From contig RPFO01000591.1 in assembly GCA_009746045.1 (NCBI GenBank), positions 61,347 through 125,346 of the forward strand: a stretch of 64,000 nucleotides of DNA. The letters are read 5' to 3'. Position numbers and translations under genes: made by a program. This DNA is from Mesostigma viride. Taxonomy: Eukaryota; Streptophyta; Mesostigmatophyceae; Mesostigmatales; Mesostigmataceae. The stretch's first letter is position 1, and every line of letters starts with the position of its first letter. Positions 18,174 through 29,731 of the stretch are shown piece after piece. The notes under the pieces were generated by a model that made no database searches, was not told the origin of the DNA, and saw only the letters and a program-made list of their open reading frames with translations.

Positions 18174-21014
18174 ATGGCAGGATCTGTAGTGGATGGGGGT
18201 GAATATGCTGAAGGAGCCCCTTACGAACCGTTAGTGGCCGCACGCTTGGCTTTGCCTGGTCCGGGGGAAGGTGGCCAAGTGGATGTGCTGAACTTACTAC
18301 CCCCCTCTTGGGGAGCAATTTTGAATGATGAGAGTAGGATGGTACGGACGCTGAGCCCAGCAGAGCGGATCTTGCAGAAGTCGATGCGGATCTCGCGGGG
18401 GTGTAGCATGGAGGAGTTCGCGCGGGTTTGCACGGTGTGTGTGGAGAGGGGGATTTTGGGTGGATTTTTTGAGGAGGAGCCGCCTATGGTGAACGGTACT
18501 TTCGGGGTCGGAAAGCCCGACGGCCGTATACGGCTGATTGTGGACAACCGGCGTGGCAACATGCCACTACCTGATCCTATGCCCGCTTTTTTACCACACC
18601 TTGGCGTGATTTGCGATTTGCCCACGCGCGCTGGGGAGGATGTTTTTGGGGGCGTATCAGATTTGGATTCGTACTACAACAGACTCCGCCTGCCAGTTTG
18701 GATGCGGCGGTACTGTGCGTGGATGCCGGTGTGGTCGGATCTGGTGGGCCTGAGTGGGGCTCGTCGGAAGGTGTGGCCGTGGATGTTGTGCTGGCCAATG
18801 GGCAACAAGCTGGCCGTCGCCGTGGCCCAGTGTGTGCACCAGTCTGTGTTGTACCGCTGTGGCCCCAAGCCGCCGTTGGAGGCTAGTCGTGGGCTGAGCA
18901 TCAACATGTCCGCGCTGATCCTGGTGGCGGAGGCCAACGAGGCGGGGGAGACCGTCCGGCTGAGGCTGGAGGAGGACCCTGCTGCGCCCTTGGCGCCCTC
19001 GCCGTGCTTCGAATCTCGGCAGGATCTGGAAGGTATGCATGCTGTGACGATCGATGATCTCCATTTCACCCACTGTGCGTCGGTGGATGGGGTGAATCAG
19101 CAGCTAGATCGTGTTCAGGCTGCCTACGCCGCTGTTGGGCTGGTGCAGAAGTCTGACAAGGTGGTACGGGCGACAGCAGAGCAGACTGGTGTGCAGGCGG
19201 TGGGGGTCATTCACCAAAGGGATGGTGACGTGGTGCCTGTTCCTGAGCGTGTGGTGGCAGTTATCGCCGCTACTCATAGAATCTTAGATCGCGGGTTTAC
19301 ATACTACCGCGAACTTAGTTCTGTGCTTGGGAAGTGGGTGTGGATGCATCTGCTGTGCCGCCCCATGCTTTCGGTGTGGTCTGAGACGTACCGGCTGCTA
19401 GCAGCCATGAATGCCTCCCTGCCTGGGCGCCGCTGGCGCCTCCCTGCGGGGGCCCGCCAGGAGCTTCAGGCGGCGATCGACCTGGCCCCCTTTTTGAGGG
19501 CGGCCAGGGCCCGGCCCCTTTCTGACCGGGTCGTCGCAAGTGATGCGAGCGGCTCCGGCGGTGGGGTGGTCTACAGGGACCTGCCTGGGGCCGATTGTGC
19601 CCGGCTGGCGACCCGGCGCGAAGCGCGGGGGTGGCGGACGACAGCTTTAACGTCTGGGGAGGACTGGGACCTGGAGCGCATGGAGGAGGGGGACTACAGC
19701 CTGCTGGATAGTGGCCACTGGCGTACGGCACTGTCCTACCGGTGGCGGGGGCAGCCTAACCACATCAACGTCAAGGAGGCGATTGCTGCGACACAGGGGG
19801 TCGAGTGGTCGTGCCGGACCAAGGCGTGTCGGGGTAAGCGAGTCGTCCGGCTCGTAGACTCCAGTGCTGTGGTGGGGGCGTTTGTCAGAGGGCGGTCGTC
19901 TTCCTACCGTCTCAACCAGCTGGTTCGACGCTACTGCGCTCTGTCACTGGCTGGCGACATGCAGAGCCACTGGGTCTGGGTGGCTACCGACCACAACCCA
20001 GCTGACAAGGCCAGTCGGCGTGGCGCTTGGGTTCCTGACTTGACCCGGTGTGGTGACGTGCATCCCAACCCTGGGCCTGAGGGGGCGCGACGCCCTCGGG
20101 ACTTGGCACTTTTGGAGGGCACAGTCAACCCTGTGTCTACCTTGCCAGCGTACCGACGTGCGGCGGCTGTCTACGTGGCGTGGGCGCCACCTGGCCCTGT
20201 CGACCCAGCTGACGCCGAAGCCATTTTCTGTGAGTGGATTTCTGCTGTCTACCATGCCAGAGGCGGGCGGGGGCGTACCTTATGCCAGCATGCCAAGGCC
20301 TGTCTGCACCTGTACTACCCCGACATTGTTCGGAATTGGGTACTGGCGGACCGCCTGCTAGCAGGTTGGCAGCGGCTTGTTCCGGCTGTCAGCCCTCCGC
20401 CTATGCCCTGGCGCCTTTGCTATTTCACTGCCCTGTTGCTAGTTTCACGTCGACAGGTGCATTTGAGTGCGTTGATTATTATTGCTTTCCAGCAGTATTT
20501 ACGCATTAGCGAGGCGCTAGGGCTGCGGGTTCGGGATGTGGCTCATCCCGGCCACCCCCTTCTCGAGCCAGGGCCCATGGTCGGTGCCCTTGTGCTGCGC
20601 AACCCCAAAACTGCGCAGGGGGCGGCCCAGCACGTCCTCGTCCGGGATCCACTTTCTTTGTGGCTCCTGCGACGTCTGACGGCTGGCCAGCCCCCGGATG
20701 CACTCCTCTTTCGAGGCTTAACGTACAGCCAGGCTAGGCAGCAGTGGGAGGCTGTGCAGGCCCGCATGAGCATCCCAGGGATGTTTTCTTTTCACAGCCT
20801 CCGGCATGGGGGGGCGACGCACGACGCCATCGCTGGCGAGTCGCCGGAGGCCATCCAGCTGCGCGGCCGGTGGGCTTCGGCCCTCTCGGTCACGCGCTAC
20901 ATTGGCCTCCACCGCAGCCTCCTGGGGCGCGACATCCCACCCGCCCTCTGGGCTCAGGCCCTGGGTTTTGACCCAGCGGCTTTCCGGCGCCACTTCGGTG
21001 GCGTCGAGTTTTGA
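18174..21014 (+). CDS. RT - RNase H - 2A-like motif - tyrosine recombinase polyprotein
   Basis: The frame is open from 18073; the first ATG is at 18174. Residue numbers here count from the GTG at 18084. The reverse transcriptase has VSDLDSYY (D193, D195) and TIDD (D324, D325). RNase H shows D487 (SDASGSGGG), E565, D592 and a C-terminal DHNPADKASR. Residues 656-665 read CGDVHPNPGP. The tyrosine recombinase has R807 (RISEALGLR), a likely Lys near 842, HSLRHGGAT (H904, R907), GRW (W930) and the nucleophile Y939 (TRYIG), so the catalytic set is complete. It reverse-transcribes the RNA and inserts a circular cDNA by recombination. No stop interrupts it, so the copy may be intact. Confidence 0.93.
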   Translation: MAGSVVDGGEYAEGAPYEPLVAARLALPGPGEGGQVDVLNLLPPSWGAILNDESRMVRTLSPAERILQKSMRISRGCSMEEFARVCTVCVERGILGGFFEEEPPMVNGTFGVGKPDGRIRLIVDNRRGNMPLPDPMPAFLPHLGVICDLPTRAGEDVFGGVSDLDSYYNRLRLPVWMRRYCAWMPVWSDLVGLSGARRKVWPWMLCWPMGNKLAVAVAQCVHQSVLYRCGPKPPLEASRGLSINMSALILVAEANEAGETVRLRLEEDPAAPLAPSPCFESRQDLEGMHAVTIDDLHFTHCASVDGVNQQLDRVQAAYAAVGLVQKSDKVVRATAEQTGVQAVGVIHQRDGDVVPVPERVVAVIAATHRILDRGFTYYRELSSVLGKWVWMHLLCRPMLSVWSETYRLLAAMNASLPGRRWRLPAGARQELQAAIDLAPFLRAARARPLSDRVVASDASGSGGGVVYRDLPGADCARLATRREARGWRTTALTSGEDWDLERMEEGDYSLLDSGHWRTALSYRWRGQPNHINVKEAIAATQGVEWSCRTKACRGKRVVRLVDSSAVVGAFVRGRSSSYRLNQLVRRYCALSLAGDMQSHWVWVATDHNPADKASRRGAWVPDLTRCGDVHPNPGPEGARRPRDLALLEGTVNPVSTLPAYRRAAAVYVAWAPPGPVDPADAEAIFCEWISAVYHARGGRGRTLCQHAKACLHLYYPDIVRNWVLADRLLAGWQRLVPAVSPPPMPWRLCYFTALLLVSRRQVHLSALIIIAFQQYLRISEALGLRVRDVAHPGHPLLEPGPMVGALVLRNPKTAQGAAQHVLVRDPLSLWLLRRLTAGQPPDALLFRGLTYSQARQQWEAVQARMSIPGMFSFHSLRHGGATHDAIAGESPEAIQLRGRWASALSVTRYIGLHRSLLGRDIPPALWAQALGFDPAAFRRHFGGVEF
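20049..20078 (+). promoter_or_regulatory. 2A-like translational recoding motif (GDVHPNPGP)
   Basis: The motif CGDVHPNPGP lies between the end of RNase H (NPADKASR) and the start of the recombinase. Family knowledge: 2A peptides of the D-V/I-E-x-N-P-G-P type make the ribosome skip the Gly-Pro bond, separating two proteins. Here the Glu position is His and the upstream stretch is not strongly hydrophobic, so activity is uncertain. The position is ideal for releasing the recombinase. Confidence 0.5.
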
Positions 21015-21209
21015 CGTCCTCCTGTTTTTACCTCTCGTCTTTTAGCTATCAACTGACCTCACCCTTGTGTGGGAGGTCAGGGGGGAAATGGTTTAACTAA
21101 CCCGAGGGTGAACCTGGGTTGGGACAAAGTACCCCCATAGCTAGGTAGTTTAAGTTTTCTTTTTTGCATGTCCTACGTATTTTCGGCTGTTAGCCATGTA
21201 AGGAGATGT

Positions 21210-21406
21210 GGGTAGAGCAGGGGCACAGCTGCTGTGGGCTGGCCCTGCACATTCACATAGTGTGCTCACCCTAGCATACAGATGGCCGTGTTGCCATCTG
21301 GTAGACATGTCTGTGTTATTCCACCGTATAGAGCTAGCACACATTTTGTAATAAATTTGATGTTTTGTGGTGATGCATGCAAAGCAAGGCAAGGCCAGAA
21401 ATGGAT
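21210..21406 (+). repeat. B1 split direct repeat
   Basis: This 197 bp repeat from GGGTAGAGCAGG to AAATGGAT is identical in extent to B2 (21641-21837). It carries an AATAAA near 21350, a possible polyadenylation signal. About 195 bases of 3' untranslated sequence (21015-21209) separate it from the recombinase stop. Confidence 0.92.
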
Positions 21407-21615
21407 TTGGTGAGCTATGCTCATTTTATCTATGACTAACCTGCTGAGCGGAGAATGCAACGCCGTATAGCACCAAAAGAAAAAATAATTTTAGAAAAAA
21501 TATTTTTTTGTGCTGGCACCCGTACCCCAGCCACCCAGGTAGGGGTTGGCTGGAGAGGTGTTTGCTATAAAGGGTGGGCTTCCATTCTAGGGAAGCAGGT
21601 TGTTTTCTTTTGCCT
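21407..21615 (+). repeat. A2 split direct repeat
   Basis: This second copy of the 209 bp A repeat abuts B1 directly. Together B1/A2 recreate the junction of a circular intermediate. A 25-base spacer separates A2 from B2. Confidence 0.92.
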
Positions 21616-21640
21616 CCCACCCGCCCACCCTGGCAAAAGG

Positions 21641-21837
21641 GGGTAGAGCAGGGGCACAGCTGCTGTGGGCTGGCCCTGCACATTCACATAGTGTGCTCAC
21701 CCTAGCATACAGATGGCCGTGTTGCCATCTGGTAGACATGTCTGTGTTATTCCACCGTATAGAGCTAGCACACATTTTGTAATAAATTTGATGTTTTGTG
21801 GTGATGCATGCAAAGCAAGGCAAGGCCAGAAATGGAT
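21641..21837 (+). repeat. B2 split direct repeat
   Basis: This 197 bp copy forms the right terminus of the element. The satellite resumes at 21838 with ATGGTTGG. Confidence 0.92.
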
Positions 21838-23485
21838 ATGGTTGGCATTTATGTAATTAATGAGGAGGATTCAGGCTCCCATGGTGTCATCATGGCCCGT
21901 CTACTTACATGGATGGCATTTATGTAATTAATGATGAGGATTCAGGCTCCCATGGGGTCATCATGGCTTGTCTACGTACATGGTTGGCATTTATGTAATT
22001 AATGAGGAGGATTCAGGCTCCCATGGTGTCTCCATGGCTGGCCTACGTACATGGATGTCAAGGAATAGTAAATGATGAGGATTCAGGCTCCCATGGTGTC
22101 ATCATGGCCCGTCTACGTACATGGATGGCATTTATGTAATTAATGATGAGGATTCAGGCTCCCATGGGGTCATCATGGCTTGTCTACGTACATGGTTGGC
22201 ATTTATGTAATTAATGAGGAGGATTCAGGCTCCCATGGTGTCTCCATGGCTGGCCTACGTACATGGATGTCAAGGAATAGTAAATGATGAGGATTCAGGC
22301 TCCCATGGTGTCATCATGGCCTGTCTACGTACATGGATGGCATGTATGTAATTAATGATGAGGATTCAGGCTCCCATGGTGTCATCATGGCTTGTCTACG
22401 TACATGGTTGGCATTTATGTAATTAATGAGGAGGATTCAGGCTCCCATGGTGTCATCATGGCTTGTCTACGTACATGGTTGGCATTTATGTAATTAATGA
22501 GGAGGATTCAGGCTCCCATGGTGTCTCCATGGCTGGCCTACGTACATGGATGTCAAGGAATAGTAAATGATGAGGATTCAGGCTCCCATGGTGTCATCAT
22601 GGCCCGTCTACGTACATGGATGGCATTTATGTAATTAATGATGAGGATTCAGGCTCCCATGGGGTCATCATGGCTTGTCTACGTACATGGTTGGCATTTA
22701 TGTAATTAATGAGGAGGATTCAGGCTCCCATGGTGTCTCCATGGCTGGCCTACGTACATGGATGTCAAGGAATAGTAAATGATGAGGATTCAGGCTCCCA
22801 TGGTGTCATCATGGCCTGTCTACGTACATGGATGGCATGTATGTAATTAATGATGAGGATTCAGGCTCCCATGGTGTCATCATGGCTTGTCTACGTACAT
22901 GGTTGGCATTTATGTAATTAATGAGGAGGATTCAGGCTCCCATGGTGTCATCATGGCTTGTCTACGTACATGGTTGGCATTTATGTAATTAATGATGAGG
23001 ATTCAGGCTCCCATGGTGTCTCCATGGCTGGCCTACGTACATGGATGTCAAGGAATAGTAAATGATGAGGATTCAGGCTCCCATGGTGTCATCATGGCCC
23101 GTGTACGTACATGGATGGCATGTATGTAATTAATGAGGAGGATTCAGGCTCCCATGGTGTCATCATGGCTGGCCTACGTACATGGATGTCAAAGAAAAAG
23201 AAATGATGAGGATTCAGGCTCCCATGGTGTCATCATGGCTGGCCTACGTACATGGATGTCTCATAAAATAAATGATGAGGATTCAGGCTCCCATGGTGTC
23301 ATCATGGCTTGTCTACCTACATTGTTGGCATGTATGTAATTAATGATGAGGATTCAGGCTCCCATGGTGTCTCCATGGCTGGCCTACGTACATGAATGGC
23401 ATTTATGTAATTAATGATGAGGATTCAGGCTCCCATGGTGTCATCATGGCCCGTCTACGTACATGGATGGCATTTATGTAATTAA
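21838..23485 (+). repeat. 70-71 bp satellite array, block 4
   Basis: The satellite continues from the same interrupted unit as block 3. About 23 units follow, using the same four linker classes. The block ends at the TTAA (23482-23485) used by the DNA element. Confidence 0.96.
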
Positions 23486-25370
23486 GGGGAGGTGGCACCC
23501 CAAAACCCTTAAAAATTGAACTATGGTAATAACACTTGAAATTCATTTGCACAATGCTGAAATATGATTGCGGGCACTAAATAACATCTCTTGTGAGTTG
23601 TCCATGCACTTGTTGGGGGTACTACCCCCAAGTATACGCCAATATTGCGCTATAAATAGAAAAAGACGCTAATTAGGGCTGGGTATGCCCCAGCCAATGC
23701 ACACATTTGTTGGCAACCAAAAATCAACCATTTGTAGTTCCCTGAGTGTGTAGCTTGCTGAGCTATTTACATCATGGAAATGGCAAAACCTTGAACAGTT
23801 ATTAATTTTCCCGCAAAACAGGTATTTTTTTACCGGACATTGGGAATAAACATATCATAAACACTTCAGATAAGGCCACAAAATCAAGCGAAAATCCGGC
23901 TAACAGGGGGACAGCAGTGGTCCAAGTCCCAGGTCATTCCGACAAGTCTAGCTCAAGTTATAAGGTTTTGCGTGCTAAAACCTGAACATACGCTAAATGA
24001 GGTTTTTCTGTGTATAAGGCCACCTAGACATCATGTTTTCCATCCAAGAAGCCAAAAAACATGCCCAACTCGATCACACAACATAAGAAAAGGCTAGGCA
24101 CCTCATCTGGCCTCCCCTGCCCTCAGCATGGCCAGCCTTGCCAGCGTGCGCATAGCAACACCATCGCTAGGCATACACGCACCAAGAGAGCATACACTAA
24201 GCTCAGCCCAAGGTTACCATGTAAATTTATGCCAAGAACTCAGCAAGTATGCGTGTAAAAACCTTAGAAAGACTGCCCAAGCAATAGAGGCAACTGCAGC
24301 CTGCAAACTTGGCAGCAAATCATACATGTTGTCTGCCAAGCATTCACATCCTATCCAGCTTGCCTTGCTGCACACATAGCAGGGAAGTCTTAATGGTTAT
24401 AGCTCAAGGAAAGCAATGGAAACACCTATCTAATGCAATGCCACTCATGCAGTATGGCCAGCAAAAGAACCACTCTCACCTTCCTTTCCAATATGGCAAT
24501 TTGCTAAGAAGCTGATGCCAGCTTGTTAGCCTCTAGACACATGCCGGATGTCGTTCTAAAACAGGCGTGTCAGATCCGGCACATAACAAAGCGTCTGAGC
24601 AAGCTCACGTCCAAAGGATTATGGAAAACAAATGTCAACACATTACCAACAACTTGACCTCGGCGCATTTAGCATGCCAGCCACAAACTACACGAAATTG
24701 TACGAAATTGCTAGGAATCTGACGATGCAACCGAAAGAAATGGAGCGCTTCCTGCAGGGAAACTGCCCGAAAAAAAGGCGAAAGGCCGACGTTAATGCAC
24801 CTGCCTGCGTGGAAATGTTTCATGCATAAACTGGCACGCAAGCTCGAACAATAAAAGACATCATCCATTGATCAGGCGAACAAGGAAGGTGCGCCTTCCG
24901 TGAATACGTCGAAGGCGACATGCGCAGGCCTGCGTAGGTTCTTACCTTGAATGCCGGAAATGTAAAAGAAACCGGGAAGCTTCGGCACAAACTCGACAAC
25001 ACCATTAAGTTAGCTTCATAATCGCTCTTTAGAGCCTACGTTGCCTCACAATAGCTGCCGTAAACCTGCATTAAATTTCATGATCCGCAAGAGAAATTAT
25101 ATCCTGGACCCCCGCGCCCGTAGCCGTTCGAGAAATTAGCGATATTGCAAACCGTAAACTTTCCGCCTCGAAATGAGGTCATCAACTAATCTTCTGCGAA
25201 ATTCAAGCATTTTTTCTAGCTTTTTAGATGCCATATCGATTAATATTGCATAAAGGCATGCCGCCATGGCCACTTCCGCGAGGGTTGAGCGGTCCGGGCA
25301 CACATTATACACCGTACGGACGGTACCGCGAATTTTTTGGCGCGGAAAATATTCGGCGCGCCACGTCCCC
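23486..25370. mobile_element. TTAA-targeting DNA transposon (piggyBac/Kolobok-like ends), copy 1
   Basis: This 1885 bp insertion is flanked by TTAA on both sides (23482-23485, 25371-25374). Its ends form a short terminal inverted repeat, GGGGAGGTGGC at the left and GCCACGTCCCC at the right, with one mismatch. TTAA duplication is characteristic of piggyBac and Kolobok families. No transposase-sized frame is present, so it appears non-autonomous. A 43-codon minus-strand frame near the right end is the only coding candidate. Confidence 0.85.
25136..25267 (-). CDS. Small hypothetical ORF in TTAA element copy 1
   Basis: This is a 43-codon minus-strand frame starting MAACLYAILID and containing MLEFRRRLVDDLISRRK. 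In the second copy (36219-36350) all differences are substitutions that keep the frame open, and a similar peptide is encoded in the older sequence at 54990-55055 (MLDCWRKLV). That pattern hints at past coding constraint, perhaps as an exon of a larger spliced gene. No function is recognised, and a chance frame is quite possible. Confidence 0.3.
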   Translation of the reverse strand: MAACLYAILIDMASKKLEKMLEFRRRLVDDLISRRKVYGLQYR

Positions 25371-28300
25371 TTAATGATGAGGATTCAGGCTCCCATGGGG
25401 TCATCATGGCTTGTCTACGTACATGGTTGGCATTTATGTAATTAATGAGGAGGATTCAGGCTCCCATGGTGTCTCCATGGCTGGCCTACGTACATGGATG
25501 TCAAGGAATAGTAAATGATGAGGATTCAGGCTCCCATGGTGTCATCATGGCCTGTCTACGTACATGGATGGCATGTATGTAATTAATGATGAGGATTCAG
25601 GCTCCCATGGTGTCATCATGGCTTGTCTACGTACATGGTTGGCATTTATGTAATTAATGAGGAGGATTCAGGCTCCCATGGTGTCATCATGGCTTGTCTA
25701 CGTACATGGTTGGCATTTATGTAATTAATGATGAGGATTCAGGCTCCCATGGTGTCTCCATGGCTGGCCTACGTACATGGATGTCAAGGAATAGTAAATG
25801 ATGAGGATTCAGGCTCCCATGGTGTCATCATGGCCCGTGTACGTACATGGATGGCATTTATGTAATTAATGAGGAGGATTCAGGCTCCCATGGTGTCATC
25901 ATGGCTGGCCTACGTACATGGATGTCAAAGAAAAAGAAATGATGAGGATTCAGGCTCCCATGGTGTCATCATGGCTTGTCTACGTACATGGTTGGCATTT
26001 ATGTAATTAATGAGGAGGATTCAGGCTCCCATGGTGTCATCATGGCTTGTCTACGTACATGGTTGGCATTTATGTAATTAACGAGGAGGATTCAGGCTCC
26101 ATTGGTGTCATCATGGCTGGCCTACGTACATGGATGTCAAGGAATAGTAAATGATGAGGATTCAGGCTCCCATGGGGTCATCATGGCTTGTCGACGTACA
26201 TGGTTGGCATTTATGTAATTAATGAGGAGGATTCAGGCTCCCATGGTGTCTCCATGGCTGGCCTACGTACATGGATGTCAAGGAATAGTAAATGATGAGG
26301 ATTCAGGCTCCCATGGTGTCATCATGGCCTGTCTACGTACATGGATGGCATGTATGTAATTAATGAGGAGGGATTTAGGCTCCCATGGTGTCATCAATGC
26401 CCGTCTACGTACATGGTTGGCATATATGTAATTAATGATGAGGATTCAGGCTCCAATGGTGTCATCATGGCCCGTCTACGTACATGGATGTCAAGGAATA
26501 GTAAATGATGAGGATTCAGGCTCCCATGGTGTCATCATGGCTTGTCTACGTACATGGTTGGCATTTATGTAATTAACGAGGAGGATTCAGGCTCCCATGG
26601 TGTCTCCATGGCTGGCCTACGTACATGGATGTCAAGGAATAGTAAATGATGAGGATTCAGGCTCCCATGGTGTCATCATGGCCCGTGTACGTACATGGAT
26701 GGCATGTATGTAATTAATGATGAGGATTCAGGCTCCCATGGTGTCATCATGGCCCGTCTACGTACATGGATGTCAAAGAAAAAAAAATGATGAGGATTCA
26801 GGCTCCCATGGTGTCATCATGGCTGGCCTACGTACATGGATGTTTCATAAAAAAAATGATGAGGATTCAGGCTCCCATGGTGTCATCATGGCCCGTCTAC
26901 GTACATGGTTGGCATTTATGTAATTAATGAAGAGGATTCAGGCTCCCATGGTGTCATCATGGCCCGTCTACGTACATGGATGTCAAGGAATAGTAAATGA
27001 TGAGGATTCAGGCTCCCATGGGGTCATCATGGCTTGTCTACGTACATGGTTGGCATTTATGTAATTAACGAGGAGGATTCAGGCTCCATTGGTGTCATCA
27101 TGGCTGGCCTACGTACATGGATGTCAAGGAATAGTAAATGATGAGGATTCAGGCTCCCATGGTGTCATCATGGCTTGTCTACGTACATGGTTGGCATTTA
27201 TGTAATTAATGAGGAGGATTCAGGCTCCCATGGTGTCTCCATGGCTGGCCTACGTACATGGATGGCATTTATGTATTTAATGATGAGGATTCAGGCTCCC
27301 ATGGTGTCATCATGGCTTGTCTACCTACATGGTTGGCATTTATGTAACCTGAATCCTCTCATTAAGAAAATGAAGAGGATTCAGGCTCCATTGGTGTCAT
27401 CATGGCTGGCCTACGTACATGGATGTCAAGGAATAGTAAATGATGAGGATTCAGGCTCCCATGGTGTCATCATGGCCCGTCTACGTACATGGATGTCAAG
27501 GAATAGTAAATGATGAGGATTCAGGCTCCCATGGGTCATCATGGCTTGTCTACGTACATGGTTGGCATTTATGTAATTAACGAGGAGGATTCAGGCTCCA
27601 TTGGTGTCATCATGGCTGGCCTACGTACATGGATGTCAAGGAATAGTAAATGATGAGGATTCAGGCTCCCATGGTGTCATCATGGCTTGTCTACGTACAT
27701 GGTTGGCATTTATGTAATTAATGAGGAGGATTCAGGCTCCCATGGTGTCATCATGGCCCGTCTACTTACATGGATGGCATTTATGTAATTAATGATGAGG
27801 ATTCAGGCTCCCATGGGGTCATCATGGCTTGTCTACGTACATGGTTGGCATTTATGTAATTAATGAGGAGGATTCAGGCTCCCATGGTGTCTCCATGGCT
27901 GGCCTACGTACATGGATGTCAAGGAATAGTAAATGATGAGGATTCAGGCTCCCATGGTGTCATCATGGCCCGTCTACGTACATGGATGGCATTTATGTAA
28001 TTAATGATGAGGATTCAGGCTCCCATGGGGTCATCATGGCTTGTCTACGTACATGGTTGGCATTTATGTAATTAATGAGGAGGATTCAGGCTCCCATGGT
28101 GTCTCCATGGCTGGCCTACGTACATGGATGTCAAGGAATAGTAAATGATGAGGATTCAGGCTCCCATGGTGTCATCATGGCCTGTCTACGTACATGGATG
28201 GCATGTATGTAATTAATGATGAGGATTCAGGCTCCCATGGTGTCATCATGGCTTGTCTACGTACATGGTTGGCATTTATGTAATTAATGAGGAGGATTCA

Positions 28301-29731
28301 GGCTCCCATGGTGTCATCATGGCTTGTCTACGTACATGGTTGGCATTTATGTAATTAATGATGAGGATTCAGGCTCCCATGGTGTCTCCATGGCTGGCCT
28401 ACGTACATGGATGTCAAGGAATAGTAAATGATGAGGATTCAGGCTCCCATGGTGTCATCATGGCCCGTGTACGTACATGGATGGCATGTATGTAATTAAT
28501 GAGGAGGATTCAGGCTCCCATGGTGTCATCATGGCTGGCCTACGTACATGGATGTCAAAGAAAAAGAAATGATGAGGATTCAGGCTCCCATGGTGTCATC
28601 ATGGCTGGCCTACGTACATGGATGTCTCATAAATAAATGATGAGGATTCAGGCTCCCATGGTGTCATCATGGCTTGTCTACCTACATTGTTGGCATGTAT
28701 GTAATTAATGATGAGGATTCAGGCTCCCATGGTGTCTCCATGGCTGGCCTACGTACATGAATGGCATTTATGTAATTAATGATGAGGATTCAGGCTCCCA
28801 TGGTGTCATCATGGCCCGTCTACGTACATGGATGGCATTTATGTAATTAATGATGAGGATTCAGGCTCCCATGGGGTCATCATGGCTTGTCTACGTACAT
28901 GGTTGGCATTTATGTAATTAATGAGGAGGATTCAGGCTCCCATGGTGTCTCCATGGCAGGCCTACGTACATGGATGTCAAGGAATAGTAAATGATGAGGA
29001 TTCAGGCTCCCATGGTGTCATCATGGCCTGTCTACGTACATGGATGGCATGTATGTAATTAATGATGAGGATTCAGGCTCCCATGGTGTCATCATGGCTT
29101 GTCTACGTACATGGTTGGCATTTATGTAATTAATGAGGAGGATTCAGGCTCCCATGGTGTCATCATGGCTTGTCTACGTACATGGTTGGCATTTATGTAA
29201 TTAATGATGAGGATTCAGGCTCCCATGGTGTCTCCATGGCTGGCCTACGTACATGGATGTCAAGGAATAGTAAATGATGAGGATTCAGGCTCCCATGGTG
29301 TCATCATGGCCCGTGTACGTACATGGATGGCATGTATGTAATTAATGAGGAGGATTCAGGCTCCCATGGTGTCATCATGGCTGGCCTACGTACATGGATG
29401 TCAAAGAAAAAGAAATGATGAGGATTCAGGCTCCCATGGTGTCATCATGGCTTGTCTACGTACATGGTTGGCATTTATGTAATTAATGAGGAGGATTCAG
29501 GCTCCCATGGTGTCATCATGGCTTGTCTACGTACATGGTTGGCATTTATGTAATTAACGAGGAGGATTCAGGCTCCATTGGTGTCATCATGGCTGGCCTA
29601 CGTACATGGATGTCAAGGAATAGTAAATGATGAGGATTCAGGCTCCCATGGTGTCATCATGGCTTGTCTACGTACATGGTTGGCATTTATGTAATTAATG
29701 AGGAGGATTCAGGCTCCCATGGTGTCTCCAT
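25371..29731 (+). repeat. 70-71 bp satellite array, block 5
   Basis: About 61 units follow the TTAA element. From 28147 onward the block is the near-identical partner of bases 1-1586. Bases 26930-27690 closely match 15740-16500, including the hairpin variant (27348-27385). It ends in TCCAT at the second fold-back copy. Confidence 0.96.

Larger units (their letters stand above)
16507..21837 (+). mobile_element. Tyrosine-recombinase (DIRS-order) retrotransposon with split direct repeats
   Basis: This 5331 bp element has the layout A1 (16507-16715), gag, RT-RNaseH-YR, B1 (21210-21406), A2 (21407-21615), B2 (21641-21837). This is the split-direct-repeat arrangement of the PAT/Ngaro groups of the DIRS order. 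The left flank ends CTACGTAC and the right flank resumes ATGGTTGG, which together restore a satellite unit with no target duplication, as expected for recombinase-mediated insertion of a circle. Joining the B2 end (AAATGGAT) to the A1 start (TTGGTGAG) reproduces the internal B1/A2 junction exactly. No methyltransferase domain is seen, which favours a Ngaro-like over a DIRS1/PAT-like type. It is GC-richer than its surroundings. Confidence 0.93.

Noticed and set aside
24061..24379. Frames of 65-83 codons within the TTAA element
   Set aside because: They overlap one another in different frames, differ between the two copies without frame preference, and show no domain.
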